From NCBI GenBank assembly GCA_002682825.1, contig NOKP01000055.1, positions 62,001 through 126,000 of the forward strand: 64,000 nucleotides of DNA, written 5' to 3'. A program made the position numbers and the translations under genes. The notes beneath the pieces were generated by a model. The model was not told the origin of the DNA. It made no database searches and saw only the letters and a program-made list of their open reading frames with translations. Shown here piece after piece: positions 23,214 through 34,118 of the stretch; position 1 is the first letter of the stretch, and each line of letters opens with the position of its first letter. This DNA is from Neonectria sp. B-13. Lineage: Eukaryota; Ascomycota; Sordariomycetes; Hypocreales; Nectriaceae.

Positions 23214-24773
23214 ATGACAAGAAGCATGAGTAGATACCTTGTTCTCCTCACAGCCCTTGTGGCAGGCGTGTTGCCAGCAAGCTGTGCTACCCACTCGACA
23301 TCGAAGCTCTTTTCTGGTGGTACTATCATCGCCTGGAACAATGAAACCGAGACCCCCAGCGTCATCCGCAACGGCTCGATTCTCGTCGTCGATGACATAA
23401 TCCAAGCTGTCAGCCCGCAAGCTAAGCCAGACGACGTGCCCAGCGACGCCGAGATCATCGATGTCTCAGGCCAGATCATCACACCGGGCTTCATTGACAC
23501 ACACCGCCACGGCTGGCAGACGGCTTTCAAGACTCTTGCATCCAACACGACCTTGGCCGAGTACTTCTTCCGCTATGGCGAGTTCGCAGCCGCGGCAAAC
23601 TTCCGTGCAAAGGATGTGTATCTAGGCCAGCTCGCCGGGCTGTACGAGGCGCTCAATGCCGGGGTGACCACTACGCTAGATCACGCGCACCATACATGGT
23701 CCAACGAAACAGCCTATGCCGGACTGAATGCCTCCATCGATAGCCAGGCCCGAGTCTTCTGGGCATACGCCTTTCACGATATCCCATCACTCAACTACAC
23801 CGTGGCCGACCAGATCCCCAACTTTCGCGACATTGCAACAAGCTCCATTCTCAAGGGAACAAACACTGAACTTGCCATCGCTTATGACTCCTGGGGCCCT
23901 GAGCCTGCCCCGGAGGCCAGCCAGATTGCCGCTCTGGCAAAGGAGTATGACATCGCCGCGCTGACAACGCATACCCTTGGCGGTCCCTGGGGCGTCACCA
24001 ACCTCCCGGAAGACGTGTATCCCTTCGACATCCTCAACGGATCTTTACCCGTCATCTTCTCCCATGGAAGCTTTATGACGGCCCGTGGTGCACAGCTCCT
24101 CCGCAACACCAACCAGTACTTGTCCATCACGCCCGAGTCAGAGATGCATTACGGCCATACGCACCCGCTCTCGTATACACTCCAGGACCAGGCAGCCCTC
24201 GGAGTTGATACTCACTTCACCTTCTCAACTGATATTCTCACTCAAGCGCGTATCTGGCTTCAATCCACGCGATACCGCCTCTTCGACCAGGTCCTCTCGA
24301 CGTGGCGCATCCCACGGAACAGCCCCATGAGTGTCGTCCAGGCATTTTCGCTGGCCACCCGCTCTGGAGGCCTTGCCCTTCGCCGTCCCGATCTCGGCGT
24401 CATCCAACCCGGCGCCAAAGCCGATCTCGTTGTATGGAACGCTGCCGAGTCTCCCGCGCTCCTCGGCTGGGTAGACCCTATTGCAGCAGTGATCCTTCAC
24501 GCCAGCGTCGGCGATGTGTTGCACGTCACTGTCAACGGCAAGTTTGTCAAGCGTGATGGGAAGATTACGGCATCTAAGTACAAGAAGGTGCGCGAGGAAT
24601 TCCTAGAGAGCGCGGAACGCATCAGGGGTATCTACGAGAAGATGCCACTGCCAGTGCTGGAGGGACAATTCATGGATGATGGGTTTGAGTATGCAGATAC
24701 AAGGACGGCAGATACCCAAAGGGGAGAAGGTAACGGATATGGATCCGTTTATACGGACGATGAGAGCACATGA
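23214..24773 (+). CDS. Secreted amidohydrolase-superfamily enzyme (ATZ/TRZ/cytosine-deaminase-like)
   Basis: A single exon encodes 519 residues. The N-terminus (MSRYLVLLTALVAGVLPAS) is a signal peptide, so it should enter the secretory path; several NxT/NxS sites fit. Metal-binding features in order are H97-x-H99 in GFIDTHRHGW, H253 in LTTHTLGG, H284 in IFSHGS and D340 in FSTDI. The end LGVIQPGAKADLVVWN is typical of the superfamily's beta-sandwich part. Known: these enzymes hydrolyse amide, amine or chloro groups on rings or chains with one or two metal ions. The carboxylated Lys of dinuclear members is not evident, favouring a mononuclear site. Secreted fungal members are poorly characterised; the substrate is unknown. 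The regulator at 20442 and the MCT permease lie upstream. An alternative start at 23226 keeps the signal peptide. Confidence 0.88.
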   Translation: MTRSMSRYLVLLTALVAGVLPASCATHSTSKLFSGGTIIAWNNETETPSVIRNGSILVVDDIIQAVSPQAKPDDVPSDAEIIDVSGQIITPGFIDTHRHGWQTAFKTLASNTTLAEYFFRYGEFAAAANFRAKDVYLGQLAGLYEALNAGVTTTLDHAHHTWSNETAYAGLNASIDSQARVFWAYAFHDIPSLNYTVADQIPNFRDIATSSILKGTNTELAIAYDSWGPEPAPEASQIAALAKEYDIAALTTHTLGGPWGVTNLPEDVYPFDILNGSLPVIFSHGSFMTARGAQLLRNTNQYLSITPESEMHYGHTHPLSYTLQDQAALGVDTHFTFSTDILTQARIWLQSTRYRLFDQVLSTWRIPRNSPMSVVQAFSLATRSGGLALRRPDLGVIQPGAKADLVVWNAAESPALLGWVDPIAAVILHASVGDVLHVTVNGKFVKRDGKITASKYKKVREEFLESAERIRGIYEKMPLPVLEGQFMDDGFEYADTRTADTQRGEGNGYGSVYTDDEST

Positions 24774-25168
24774 GTCTGACTTGAGCATTCTTAAAAACGG
24801 GTTTCGACAATTTCCCGTTCAGGACAAATACTCCTTGAGCTCGTATCTTTTCGGTCAATACTTTATTAGTAGCAGTAGTAAATACAACCAAGTTATATTG
24901 GGCAAATTGTTTGAGTCTCGTAGTTTGCAACCGTGGGCGGGTCATAACTCTATGCTCTCTACGGTACTCTCCAAGTGCCGAAGCGGTCTTTGCGAATCCT
25001 GCGTGGATGTTTACAGCGTCACCAACAAAGCATGCCCTGCTTACCGCCAGTCCTTTCCAATGCATCTATCGCCCACCAAATGATGTCGAGAACAAGGCAG
25101 CCGTCCTCAGTGAGAATGGTTTAACATCTCCAAATTCTGCAGCGAGAATGCCGCTTGCGAAGGCTAGC
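24774..25168. other. Short spacer, no gene recognised
   Basis: About 400 bp between convergent genes. It has overlapping frames on both strands without family features; probably 3' UTRs. Confidence 0.5.
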
Positions 25169-25729
25169 TTACTGATTATCCACCCCAGTGAACACGATCA
25201 ACACCGCTGCATACGTCGCTGTTGCTGTAATGATCTCCCCAGGCTTCATGGCTGTCCTCCAAGTAATCAAAAATGCAAACAGTATGATGATCAGGCTCGT
25301 AGTAACCAAGCTCTTAGTCAGGGTCGGGTCAAGCGACATGACGACCCTGGGTACAATGAGCAAGGAGCCTCTTGCCACTGCTGCGAGGAGCCGTTTCGCG
25401 AAACCGCGCTTCCGGTCGTACTCATCACGCCGCACTCGGTCGTGATAGCTCCTCGACCTTGAACCATGAGGGTCATAATTTGTGGGTTTTTCGATAAGCC
25501 ACTTGTGAATGTCATTGATGGGTAGTATTATGAGCAGTGGAACGAAGCCGACTCTGAGCAGGGCGATTGCTCCCACGGTCCTCAGCGTTCTTTGTAGGGG
25601 ACTGTACTCTTTTGTATACCCCTCAGTCTGTCTGTCTTGAGTCTGATTCTGCCCAGCTTCCCCTGCCGACGAGCTCCGGGATGTGGACGTGAAGTCGTGA
25701 TTCAAGTTGGTGGTGTTGTCCTTAGGCAT
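25169..25729 (-). CDS. Membrane protein resembling the C-terminal part of DUF6594 proteins
   Basis: A single exon encodes 186 residues. After a polar, low-complexity N-half come three hydrophobic helices. The first is near LLAAVARGSLLIVPRVVMSL, the second near LVTTSLIIILFAFLITW, and the third near GEIITATATYAAVLIVFTG, closing with the ATAAYAAVLVVFVG-like ending that DUF6594 proteins carry. Known: DUF6594 proteins are fungal, usually 250-400 residues, with a helical N-terminal half, and their function is unknown. The conserved N-terminal half is missing here, so it is either a short variant, a truncated gene, or has an upstream exon I could not identify. The start is ATG 25729. Confidence 0.6.
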   Translation of the reverse strand: MPKDNTTNLNHDFTSTSRSSSAGEAGQNQTQDRQTEGYTKEYSPLQRTLRTVGAIALLRVGFVPLLIILPINDIHKWLIEKPTNYDPHGSRSRSYHDRVRRDEYDRKRGFAKRLLAAVARGSLLIVPRVVMSLDPTLTKSLVTTSLIIILFAFLITWRTAMKPGEIITATATYAAVLIVFTGVDNQ

Positions 25730-26029
25730 CGATCATCCCAAGACTGATCGCACGGCCTCTCGGAGAGCGAAGGTGATGTGTCGGCTTGAGCTTGGGGTGC
25801 GTTCATGGGCACTACTGTTCGCACTCCTGTTCGCACTCCTGGTACTTTCGTACCCGGTATGCTCGGTACCTTCGCTCCTGGTCCTTTCTGTACTAGCGCG
25901 CGGATCGTCGAATTCGTCAGGGAACAAGTTATTAGAGTTAAATCGCTTTCTCGTTATGGCTCCTTCTTCAGATTGGATATCCTTGCTAATTCGAGAAACG
26001 GTATCTTAGAGCCAGCTAGTCTCGCGGAG

Positions 26030-26521
26030 TTAGTTACCATTAAAAAAGCTCGCGAGGAACTGACCAAGTTGGGATATAAGAACTTGAATTCGACTTAGTT
26101 GCTCGATAGATGTATTCGTCGATGATGTAATATCGATTATTTCATCCCTTATCATAGTTCTCATATGCGTTGCCTGCAACCGGACTGCGAGATCGATGCT
26201 CAAAGTGGCTCCATAGCCACCGCCAAGATCGTTGCTCTCCACATGAGTTTGGCCTTCAGGAAAGGGAAATAGGAGGGAATGCCGAGGGGTCCTTAGCCCA
26301 CGGTTCAATATTACAGACGGAAAGAGCTGGACCTCAAGCGACTTAGCCGCAAGCTTTGTGAAATATTCCGGTGAATTGGGCCTATTCTGCAAATGAATTG
26401 GAGACCTTGGCGTTGATTCAAGGAATATAAGGTCTTCCGCTTCATAGAAGATAGAAGTAGGACCGAGCCCTTCTGACGACAGATTCTTCCGGAGAGGAGA
26501 TTGCTGGTTCCTCTTCGACAA
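26030..26521 (-). CDS. Hypothetical protein fragment (doubtful)
   Basis: An open frame of 163 codons contains residue runs that look protein-like (for example DLAVRLQATHMRTMIRDEII). It begins with TTG right after an in-frame stop and has no upstream ATG. A second minus-strand frame (26705-26442, starting MPHFDEAYKRR) overlaps its 5' end out of frame; a frameshift or splice could link them. I recognise no family. It may be a decayed gene or chance. Confidence 0.2.
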   Translation of the reverse strand: MSKRNQQSPLRKNLSSEGLGPTSIFYEAEDLIFLESTPRSPIHLQNRPNSPEYFTKLAAKSLEVQLFPSVILNRGLRTPRHSLLFPFPEGQTHVESNDLGGGYGATLSIDLAVRLQATHMRTMIRDEIIDITSSTNTSIEQLSRIQVLISQLGQFLASFFNGN

Positions 26522-27750
26522 CTATGTTGTCTCCCCCCGCCACTTCAGGTACTATTCCTGTGGAAGCCTCCTTTCCAACTCTGCCCTCACCATGTGCTGG
26601 AGTTGACATCCTCGGATCTGAAGTCCAGCAGTAAACGTAATATCGGGTTGCTGGACCAAAATAATCTGAATGTCGCCGTTTGTAAGCTTCATCAAAATGA
26701 GGCAAAACAGTCGACAGGAGAGAGATGGAGAGTAAGAGAGATTTGGGCTAATGCAGCATTCCACTCAGCTGAAAACAGTTGTACATCCGACTCTTTGTTC
26801 GGGCCAATCACCCATCGTCAACACAATGCAGCCACCGTTCAAGCGGCCAGTCCCCCGACCGGGATCCCGCCATCGCAGAACCTCGTAGAAACTCGTAGAA
26901 ACTCGCAGAATTGGTTCAGTACCGACGGAGCCAAGGCTGGTTTCAATCCAGGCGTCTTTACCAATGCATAGCCCCCTAACGAGATTGCCAATTTAAAGGC
27001 TGAGCTTCAGAGGCTAGGGCGTATCTTTTATCATAACACTCAGTTTACTATCTCTCTGCCTTGAAAGATTTAGGTTATGTTTCACTAGCAACCGCCACAA
27101 CTTGAGGAAATGGGGGATTATTTGTCCTATGAGTTGATGGCTGTTGAACCCTGAAACGTTTCATATTCTCAGGTTTGAGGGTTACTTCAGTACCAACCGA
27201 AGGGATAGCTAGGGGAGATTCGCACTAGATACATGACTTTGATTTGATTGATATTAAACGACTAAGTAGCATAATGATACAGTCCCAATAGCTCAATACT
27301 CATCACCACAGTTCCTTTGATCAAGAAACAGGTACTAGACGCGATGCATGGGTGACTTGTTTGTTACATTTAGGCCAAGGTAATGAGTATCAGCGGATAT
27401 TTGGTAGGTGCTATGTCACAACGCCTTGTAACTCCAAGGCACCCTGTCGTAGTTAAGCACAGGACCAACCAAAACAACGTCTCCTCTTCTCTACCATCCT
27501 TGCATGCCACCAGCCATTCTGACATCACAATTGTTTCAGTCAGGCATCCATGCATGAATGCAACCAATCAACGTTATGTAAGGCGATTGTGCTCCAGCTT
27601 CCCTTGGATGCGGGAGGCCCACCAGCTTTGGTCCTACGTTTTATGCTCTCTAGAGGCACATCTTTCATCTCTTGTCTTCAGTTCTCTTCTATTACGCGAC
27701 CAGCTGTGATTCTTTACCACAAAATTGAAGACGACGAGGAACAAGCCAAC
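26522..27750. other. Intergenic region, no gene recognised
   Basis: About 1.2 kb upstream of the SET/MYND gene. It is AT-richer in 26990-27380. Frames on both strands are short and lack features. Confidence 0.45.
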
Positions 27751-29531
27751 ATGTCGAGCTCGGCCGACAAACAAATGTTTACCCTTCGAGAGGTTCCTGA
27801 GAAAGGCAAAGGACTCATTGCCACCCGGAGGATCCTAAAGGGCACTCGAATTCTCTCTGAAGAGCCCATCATCAGCGTCCCCGAAGATGCGTCTGACAGC
27901 CCTGCCCTACGAGCATCCATACGCAGGCAAGTTGATGCACTCACTTCGGACCAGCGACGAGCCTTCCTAGACATGTGCAACATTTATCCCGGTGACGCTG
28001 CCTCGCAATCCCTTGGAATCATTCGAACGAACGCCCTTCCTTTTGGAGACAATATAGGCGGCATCTTCCTCGCTGCATGCCGCATCAATCATGCCTGCGA
28101 CAACAACGCACAGAAAGGCTGGAATGAGGGCATCAAACGACACACGATCCATGCTTTGCGAGATATCGACGAAGGCGAAGAGATCACCATCTACTACCTT
28201 GGCGTCTCGAACAATCGCAGAACCCGTCAAGACGCTCTTCGAAGGAAGTTTGCGTTTGCCTGCTCTTGTCGCCTTTGCTCCTTACCACCACATTTGAGCG
28301 CAGAAAGCGACAGACGTCTGGATGAGATCCTGGAGCTAGATGGTCGTATCGGCAGAGATGGCCTCATGGGAATTTTGGGGGACCCGAAACGGATACTTCG
28401 ATATGTGGATCGACAAGTCCGACTATACAATGAACAAGGCCCGGACGATGCTGGCTTGCCGAGGGCCTTCTTCGATGCCGCACAGATTGCTGTCGCCCAC
28501 GGAGACCTAGCCAGGGCACGAGTCTTTTTTGAGCGGGCGGCGGCTGGGTGGCTTGTCTCAGAAGGTGACGACAGTCTCAGAGTTCTCAAGACCAAAGAAT
28601 CTGCTCGGAACCCTTCAAGCCACGAACTATACGGGAAGTCAGCAACTTGGAAGACTGCCGTGGATGATGTTCCTCAGGGGCTCGATTCAAACGAGTTTGA
28701 AGACTGGCTGTGGAAGAGGGAGAAGAAAAACGAGCCTGGGCAAGCGGCAGATTTCCGCAACCAAGCGACATTTCCGAGTTTCCTTCAATTACCACACGAG
28801 AAAGATGCTGATAACGACTTCTTCGAAACCAGAGACGGGTTCAACTATCGACCTCGACGGCATTGGTGCTTCTTGGCAGAAATTGTCGACTTCGCAACAC
28901 TTGCTCGTCTGCAAATGCAAATCAAGGACGTCGCCGGCGAGACAATCCCGCTCTTCTTCTATACAAACAGGCGCGGCGGCGAAATAGCACCGTCACAACT
29001 TTGCAAGGGGTACACTATTGCATTCCTCTATGCACAGCAGCATGCATTCGCATTTTCGGAACCAGGAATCCGTCATGAAAATCCCACCCTTGTCAAGGTA
29101 TGACTGCTATTTCTCTCTGGTCGACTTAGTTGCGGTACCTTTCTAACCGATCTTGTCACCCCAGATATTTCCACTATCGCTAAGCAGTTTGCTGGCGTTG
29201 AGCGACCGAGTCCAGACATTCTCGACAAGGACAAATGAGATGAGAACATGTCACGGGTGCGACAGGCAGGCGACATCTTTGATGAAGTGTGCCAAGTGCT
29301 CGCTGTTCTGGTACTGCAACGGGGTAAGACAGTCACAATCCCACCTGCATTATTCTGTTAGGATGCTAACCAGATTACAATAAGGCCTGTCAGAAGGTAG
29401 GGTGGGTTGAGAAAGACCACAAATCAGACTGCAAGCTTCTTCGCGATGGTGATCTGAAGGGACTCTTCTCGCTCAACTGGGGTGATTTCCAAGATTTTGT
29501 CAAGTTTCCTTTAGCTCGTTCAGGTCAGTAG
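27751..29531 (+). CDS. SET-domain protein with C-terminal MYND zinc finger
   Basis: Three exons, 27751-29097, 29165-29323 and 29385-29531, give 550 residues. The SET domain opens with GKGLIATRRILKGTRI. It holds the SAM-site motif RINHACDNN (111-119), DEGEEITIYY (140-149) and the post-SET cysteines FACSCRLC. The C-terminal ~75 residues, reached through two introns (GTATGA...CCAG; GTAAGA...TAAG), form a MYND finger: C478-HG-C, KCAKC, YCNGAC, then H and C in DHKSDC. Known: SET proteins methylate lysines; MYND fingers bind proline-rich peptides. In SMYD enzymes MYND is inserted inside SET, whereas here it follows it. I chose ATG 27751 as it directly precedes the conserved region; the frame is open 67 codons further up. 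Substrate unknown; location likely nuclear or cytosolic. Confidence 0.85.
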
Positions 29532-29628
29532 TAGTGTCTGAAAGTAGATAAGTTAGCTGCAATGTGATTCTTTTTCTCTGCCCACCGTGAAGAAAATGGG
29601 GTTCATTATCAATATAGCTAACATGTCT

Positions 29629-30997
29629 TTATATTGAACTCTGTATTACCCCTTTTCGTGGGTATTCAAGCCAATGATCCCACTCTGGCCCGAGATAGTC
29701 AACGATTAGGCTCAGTATGTATGCCCCAGCGTCACCAACTTGCCACATGTTCCTGCCGTAATGCAGCAGCAGGGCATAATATGCCAGTAAGACCAGAACT
29801 TCGGGCCGCTTAGCCGTCACTAAGCGTGCGAATTCTGGCGGCACGAGCATCGTCCATGAATAGATCATCTGATAGCGGTAAGCCTGCTCCTCTTCCTCCA
29901 CTGCCAGCATTGCATCGAACCCAATCTGCAGATACTGAATCACCTGCCTACATGCCTCCTTGTCATTCTCCTCAAGCTCATGGGAGCCTTCCACCAGCTC
30001 TCTGATCCGCTGGCAGTGATTGCCTCTCGGCTGCCGCGAAGTGAAGCCGGAGCTCAATCGCATAACTGGCTCTAGCTCCGATTCCATCAGCAGCGGCCAC
30101 GCGGCCTTGGCGAGGGTATAGATGCCCCTGTTTGTCTCTACACATTGTGTATAGTGGGTTATGAAGGCATCCAGCCCGCCCGGTTCCCGCTTAGCCAGCA
30201 TATCGGCGAGGAGGTGGTGTCCTAGGATCGATGAGAAGAGGAGCGTGGCGACGCAATTGGATTCATCGACCTTGGTCCACGTGTTGTTGAAGAGCGATAC
30301 AGCGCGGGTTTGGTGGCTAACGGCTTGGTGCAGGTAAGATGTGGAACGCTCGGGATGCAGAAACGCTAGGTGGCGGGCAGAGAAGGCAAGCATTTGATGT
30401 AAAAGATATGGCGCCTCGAGGCCAATCTTGACGGCGGTGGAGAGGTCCTGGGGATAATCGCTGATATCGAGACTGAACATGTCCTTGCTGATGATCCAGT
30501 GAGTGAGAAGCTCCATGTGGTTGAGGTTGATGGCCTCGTCGAGAGTTGGGTCGTGAGGGATGTTGATGCTTGGGTCATCCGGAGAGTCGGGGTCGGACAA
30601 GCAGGCGTCAGTCAGGGGAGAGGCATCGGGCAGGGTGATGATATCTCCCTGGTTTTTACTGTCTCTTGGGCTTATGGATCTCTCATGGGATGATGTACCC
30701 GGTGTCGAGAGAGTCTCCAACTGCGCTTGGGATGCAAAACTGCAGTCCCGATCGGACATGGCGCACAGGCGGCATATTGGACGACCCTCATCGCACTGAT
30801 AGGTTGAAAAAGCTCAAGTTAGTCATCGAAGAGTGTATATTCGTACCGTCAGGGAGCGGTATTACCTTGACGTGCCGCCGCTTGCTATTTAGCCAGGATC
30901 AGCAGATGCCCACTCGGAGACAAGGATGAGGCGGCTTCAGTGGAACTCACCATTCTAAACAACCTCCGCGTGACTTCTTGTGGCTTCGACGAAGCAT
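29629..30997 (-). CDS. Zn2Cys6 transcription factor (PF11951-type) with a 19-nt second exon
   Basis: Exons 30997-30951, 30884-30866 and 30795-29629 give 410 residues. The zinc cluster is split over three exons: C13-X2-C16-X6-C23-X6-C30-X2-C33-X6-C40. C16 straddles intron 1 (66 nt, GTGAGT...ATAG), KRRHVK comes from the 19-nt exon, and C23 starts exon 3 after intron 2 (70 nt, GTAATA...TCAG). Without this splicing the large exon has no DNA-binding domain. The rest matches the fungal-specific domain of PF11951 regulators: ELLTHWIISKDMF, APYLLHQMLAFSARHLAFLH, and the end ILSLIVDYLGPEWDHWLEYP. It is head-to-head with the RTA1 gene at 31749; the 751-bp spacer has two matching palindromes. It overlaps nothing and ends ~100 bp from the SET/MYND gene's stop (convergent). 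Confidence 0.9.
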
Positions 30998-31325
30998 ATC
31001 GCAAGGTAGCTGCCCCTCTTTCGATGTCTCGGTGATGGGGCTTGGATGCAATTATGTCCAACAAAGACCCTGAACTTCCGAAGGCTGGATATGTTTGTTG
31101 AGACGTGGATCAACTCTGTGGCTTAGCAGCCTGGACTCGTCAGTGCCAAGACAATACGACTCGGCTGGCATAATTTTACCTCTTTCCATCTACTCGATTG
31201 TCCGGGATGCCTGATCTGCTTCGCCATTGACACGTCAAGGGAGTCGAGGCGCTGTGATGTCGCAGATCATCTTACTCCCTAGCACAGCCGCAGCAGGGGT
31301 CGTTAGTGTCGTATCTTGCTTAGCT

Positions 31326-31444
31326 AACACGCGTGTTCGCTTCCGCCTAACTTAAAACGTATCGAAGCTTGGACACATTGTCTAATTAGTACGAAATATG
31401 CTAGCTCGCAATTGAGAACAAACTAGGCTCTGCAACACGCGTGT
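31326..31444. promoter_or_regulatory. Paired ACACGCGTGT palindromes in divergent regulator/RTA1 promoter
   Basis: Perfect palindrome AACACGCGTGTT at 31326-31337, and AACACGCGTGT again at 31434-31444 (palindromic core 31435-31444). The cores are 108 bp apart. Both lie between the regulator start (30997) and the RTA1 start (31749). Repetition of a rare 11-mer palindrome in 120 bp suggests binding of a dimer; which protein binds is inference. Confidence 0.5.
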
Positions 31445-31748
31445 CAGCAGCATGTTTCTGCTAGCAACTTGTCGGGTGTTTTGCGTGGAGGCGTCAATTC
31501 AGGTTCTAGCATTTATAAAGAGATCTGATTCCAACCATGTTGACATATCTTTTGCTCATCATTCGAGTCGTCTCCGCTAGTCAACCAGGTACCCTGAGCA
31601 TTTGGACTTCTACGCGACACTAATTGAGACTCGTTTGAAGCCAGTCCCAATGACATCAACATTGTCAAGCTTTCGTACATATTTTCAATAACTCTTTCGA
31701 TATCACCCCAACTACATTTGCGGTACCTCTACTGCCCACACGCTCACA

Positions 31749-32686
31749 ATGCCAAATCTCGAAACCTACCACGGAACATATCTCTGGAAATATGTGCCCA
31801 GTCTCCCTGCCGCCATCGCGTTTACTGTTCTGTTCACCCTCGCGACTATTGCTCATGGCTGGAAGATGGTCAAAACAAAACTGTGGTTCTGTCTTCCTTT
31901 CGTCATTGGGGGCATCTGTGCGTCTCGTCCGAACTTCAACTCTTCCCCTTAGACCTGCGGCTAACAACACATCGTCTCCTAGTCGAAGTCATTGGCTACA
32001 TTTCTCGAGCAGCCGCCTATACTTCCACGGGCTCCTTGATACCCTACATCATACAAGCCATTTTTCTGCTGCTCCCTCCTATTCTATTCGCCGCATCGAT
32101 GTATATGGTATACTCTCGCATCGTTAGAGCCGTCCAGGGTGATAGATTCTCGCCTACCTCCCCGCGCTGGACGACAACCATATTTGTCCTCAGCGATTGC
32201 CTCAGCTTGATGATCCAATCGAACGCATCTGGATTGTTAGTCAAGCCGAAAACTGTCAATCTTGGCAACAACATCATCGTCGGCGGGCTGGCGATTCAGG
32301 TTCTAATGTTCGCTGTCTTCATGCTGTATTGCCTGACATTCAATATTCGCTTTCGAGCCCACGTGGCCGAGACTGACGGCGCTCGCGATGTTCCTTGGCA
32401 GTCGAGCCTGAACATGCTATATCTAACATCGGTAGCCGTCTTGGTGCGCAACATCTATCGAGTGGTCGAGTTTGTCATGGGGGAGGACGGTTTTCTTCTC
32501 CAAACGGAGTGGCCGTTGTATGTGTTTGACGGAGCATTAATGCTCATGGTCATGGTTGGCTTTTATGTATGGTATCCGGATCAGCTTCAACCGATTGCGA
32601 GGGACTCGATGATCGAACTCATAACTGACGGATCCACCTCCGTTGACGAAGGCCACCGTGTGAAGCATTCACGGCCTGCGTCATGA
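31749..32686 (+). CDS. RTA1-like seven-helix membrane protein
   Basis: Two exons, 31749-31917 and 31983-32686 (65-nt intron GTGCGT...CCTAG), give 290 residues. The splice creates GGIFEVIGYISRAAA, the family's most conserved block. It is followed by PYIIQAIFLLLPPILFAASMYMVYSRIV and, near the end, VRNIYRVVEFVMG and the last helix with WYPDQLQP. Hydrophobic segments fit seven helices. Known: RTA1/RSB1/PUG1 proteins are fungus-specific plasma-membrane proteins linked to 7-aminocholesterol resistance, sphingoid-base translocation or porphyrin uptake; the transport mechanism is debated. It is divergent from the PF11951 regulator, which may control it. The in-frame region upstream of 31749 is open, but the ATG chosen directly precedes the family start. 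Confidence 0.92.
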
Positions 32687-32935
32687 ACCCTACATGATCT
32701 AGCTGTACTCTCTTTGACAGAGGTTACTTTGGAATCAGAGTCATACTCCAATGACGGACGAATTAGAATTAGAGCAGACACGTCTTTATATCTTTACCTA
32801 GAAGGGAATTAATTTAACCCAGTTCACACCCAGTCCCCGCCTCAGTCTACCGTTGACTTGACTCGTAATGAATCGATCTCCTTGAAATCCGCCGCACTGT
32901 AATTAACACTCTTCCCCTTCAGAAGAGTCGCCCCA

Positions 32936-34118
32936 TTACATCTCTTGTATTGTTTCACGATTCTGACCATGAGAAGCCTCGGGAAGTTCGTGAACGTAGT
33001 GAGTGGCTTCCTGTGAAGGCTGAAACTGATACTGTACATTTTGGCCGGCGATAGGAAACGGTTGGCTCATCTGGGGGCTTACAGTTGATGCCCGAAAGTC
33101 TGGCTGGACTGTGGAAACCGCTTCGCTCCTTGTTGCGTAGGCATTGACCGACAGTGGGCTACCTGGATAAATCTGCTGGCCGGGAGTGGCCGGACTGAAA
33201 GTTGACGGAGGAGCGTCGCGGTTTCGAGGACGCCGTCGCAAGAAGACGATCCCAAGGACTAGCAGAGCAATAACAGCCAAAGCTCCTAGCGATCCGCCGA
33301 CAATAGCGCCAATAGGAACGTTGCTGCCGCCACCACCTGTATTCGCCGACGCCGTAGTCGAGGTGGTGATGTCCGGGCTTATTTCGAGCGTTGAACTCGA
33401 ACCAGCTGTATCTAAGTCAGTCACAGCCGTATCCGAATCTCGGTCTGCAGTTGTACCTAGCTCCCGGGTAGGCTCTGTCACCACATTTATAACCGTCGTG
33501 GTCGTTTCGCGATTGGTTTGCCCGTCGTAGGTGAAAGATACTCCCTCGGTGGTGCCGATGACGCCGCATCGGAAGGCTGTAATGCCGCTTTCGAAGTTAT
33601 ATGTGTGACAATACGAACTCCCGCTCTCAGTGCTATCACCGCCAAAGATGAAGGTGTTAGTTACCACCCTTCTCTTTGATTGTTCAGAATACGACAACTT
33701 ACCATTTCAAATTCATCGCATTATTTAAACATTCGTCATCGCACCTCTCTGGGTCAAGAAAATCCCCGTACGGGACGCACCGAGAGTATATGCCATCATA
33801 CCCACAGAATGCGAAGCCAATCTTGTCGTGCTCCCACATGCAGCGTTCCGAAACTTGACAAGCAACCGCATTGTAGTACCCGCTTGATCCCGAAATGAAC
33901 CCGCATGTGTTGTCTGGGGCGACAGTGATTGTTGTTCCAGGTGCTCCGGTTGTTTCTGTCGCTTTTCGCCTGTGAACCAGTCCTGATCCGATGGACTTCG
34001 TTTGTGTTACAACTTCATACCGGAGTGACTGCGGCTGAGGTAGTTCGAAGGCATTCGCCATGTTGAGCAGCATATATACGGCCACACAACCGCGCGTGAA
34101 GAGCGGAGACTGGAACAT
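32936..34118 (-). CDS. Secreted/cell-surface single-pass membrane protein, Cys-rich ectodomain
   Basis: Two exons, 34118-33703 and 33632-32936 (70-nt GTAAGT...ATAG intron, split Cys codon), give 370 residues. The signal peptide is in MFQSPLFTRGCVAVYMLL (ATG 34118). The ectodomain has ordered cysteines (TCGFISGSSGYYNAVAC, ERCMWEH, CGYDGIYSRC, RCDDEC) and the block NLKCTESGSSYCHTYNFE across the splice, followed by a Thr/Ser/Asp-rich stalk. One helix lies near 244-270 (IGAIVGGSLGALAVIALLVL), then RRR and a Pro/Ser/Gln-rich cytosolic tail. The layout is common for fungal surface proteins of the Mid2/WSC-like type; no function can be assigned. It is convergent with RTA1. Confidence 0.75.
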
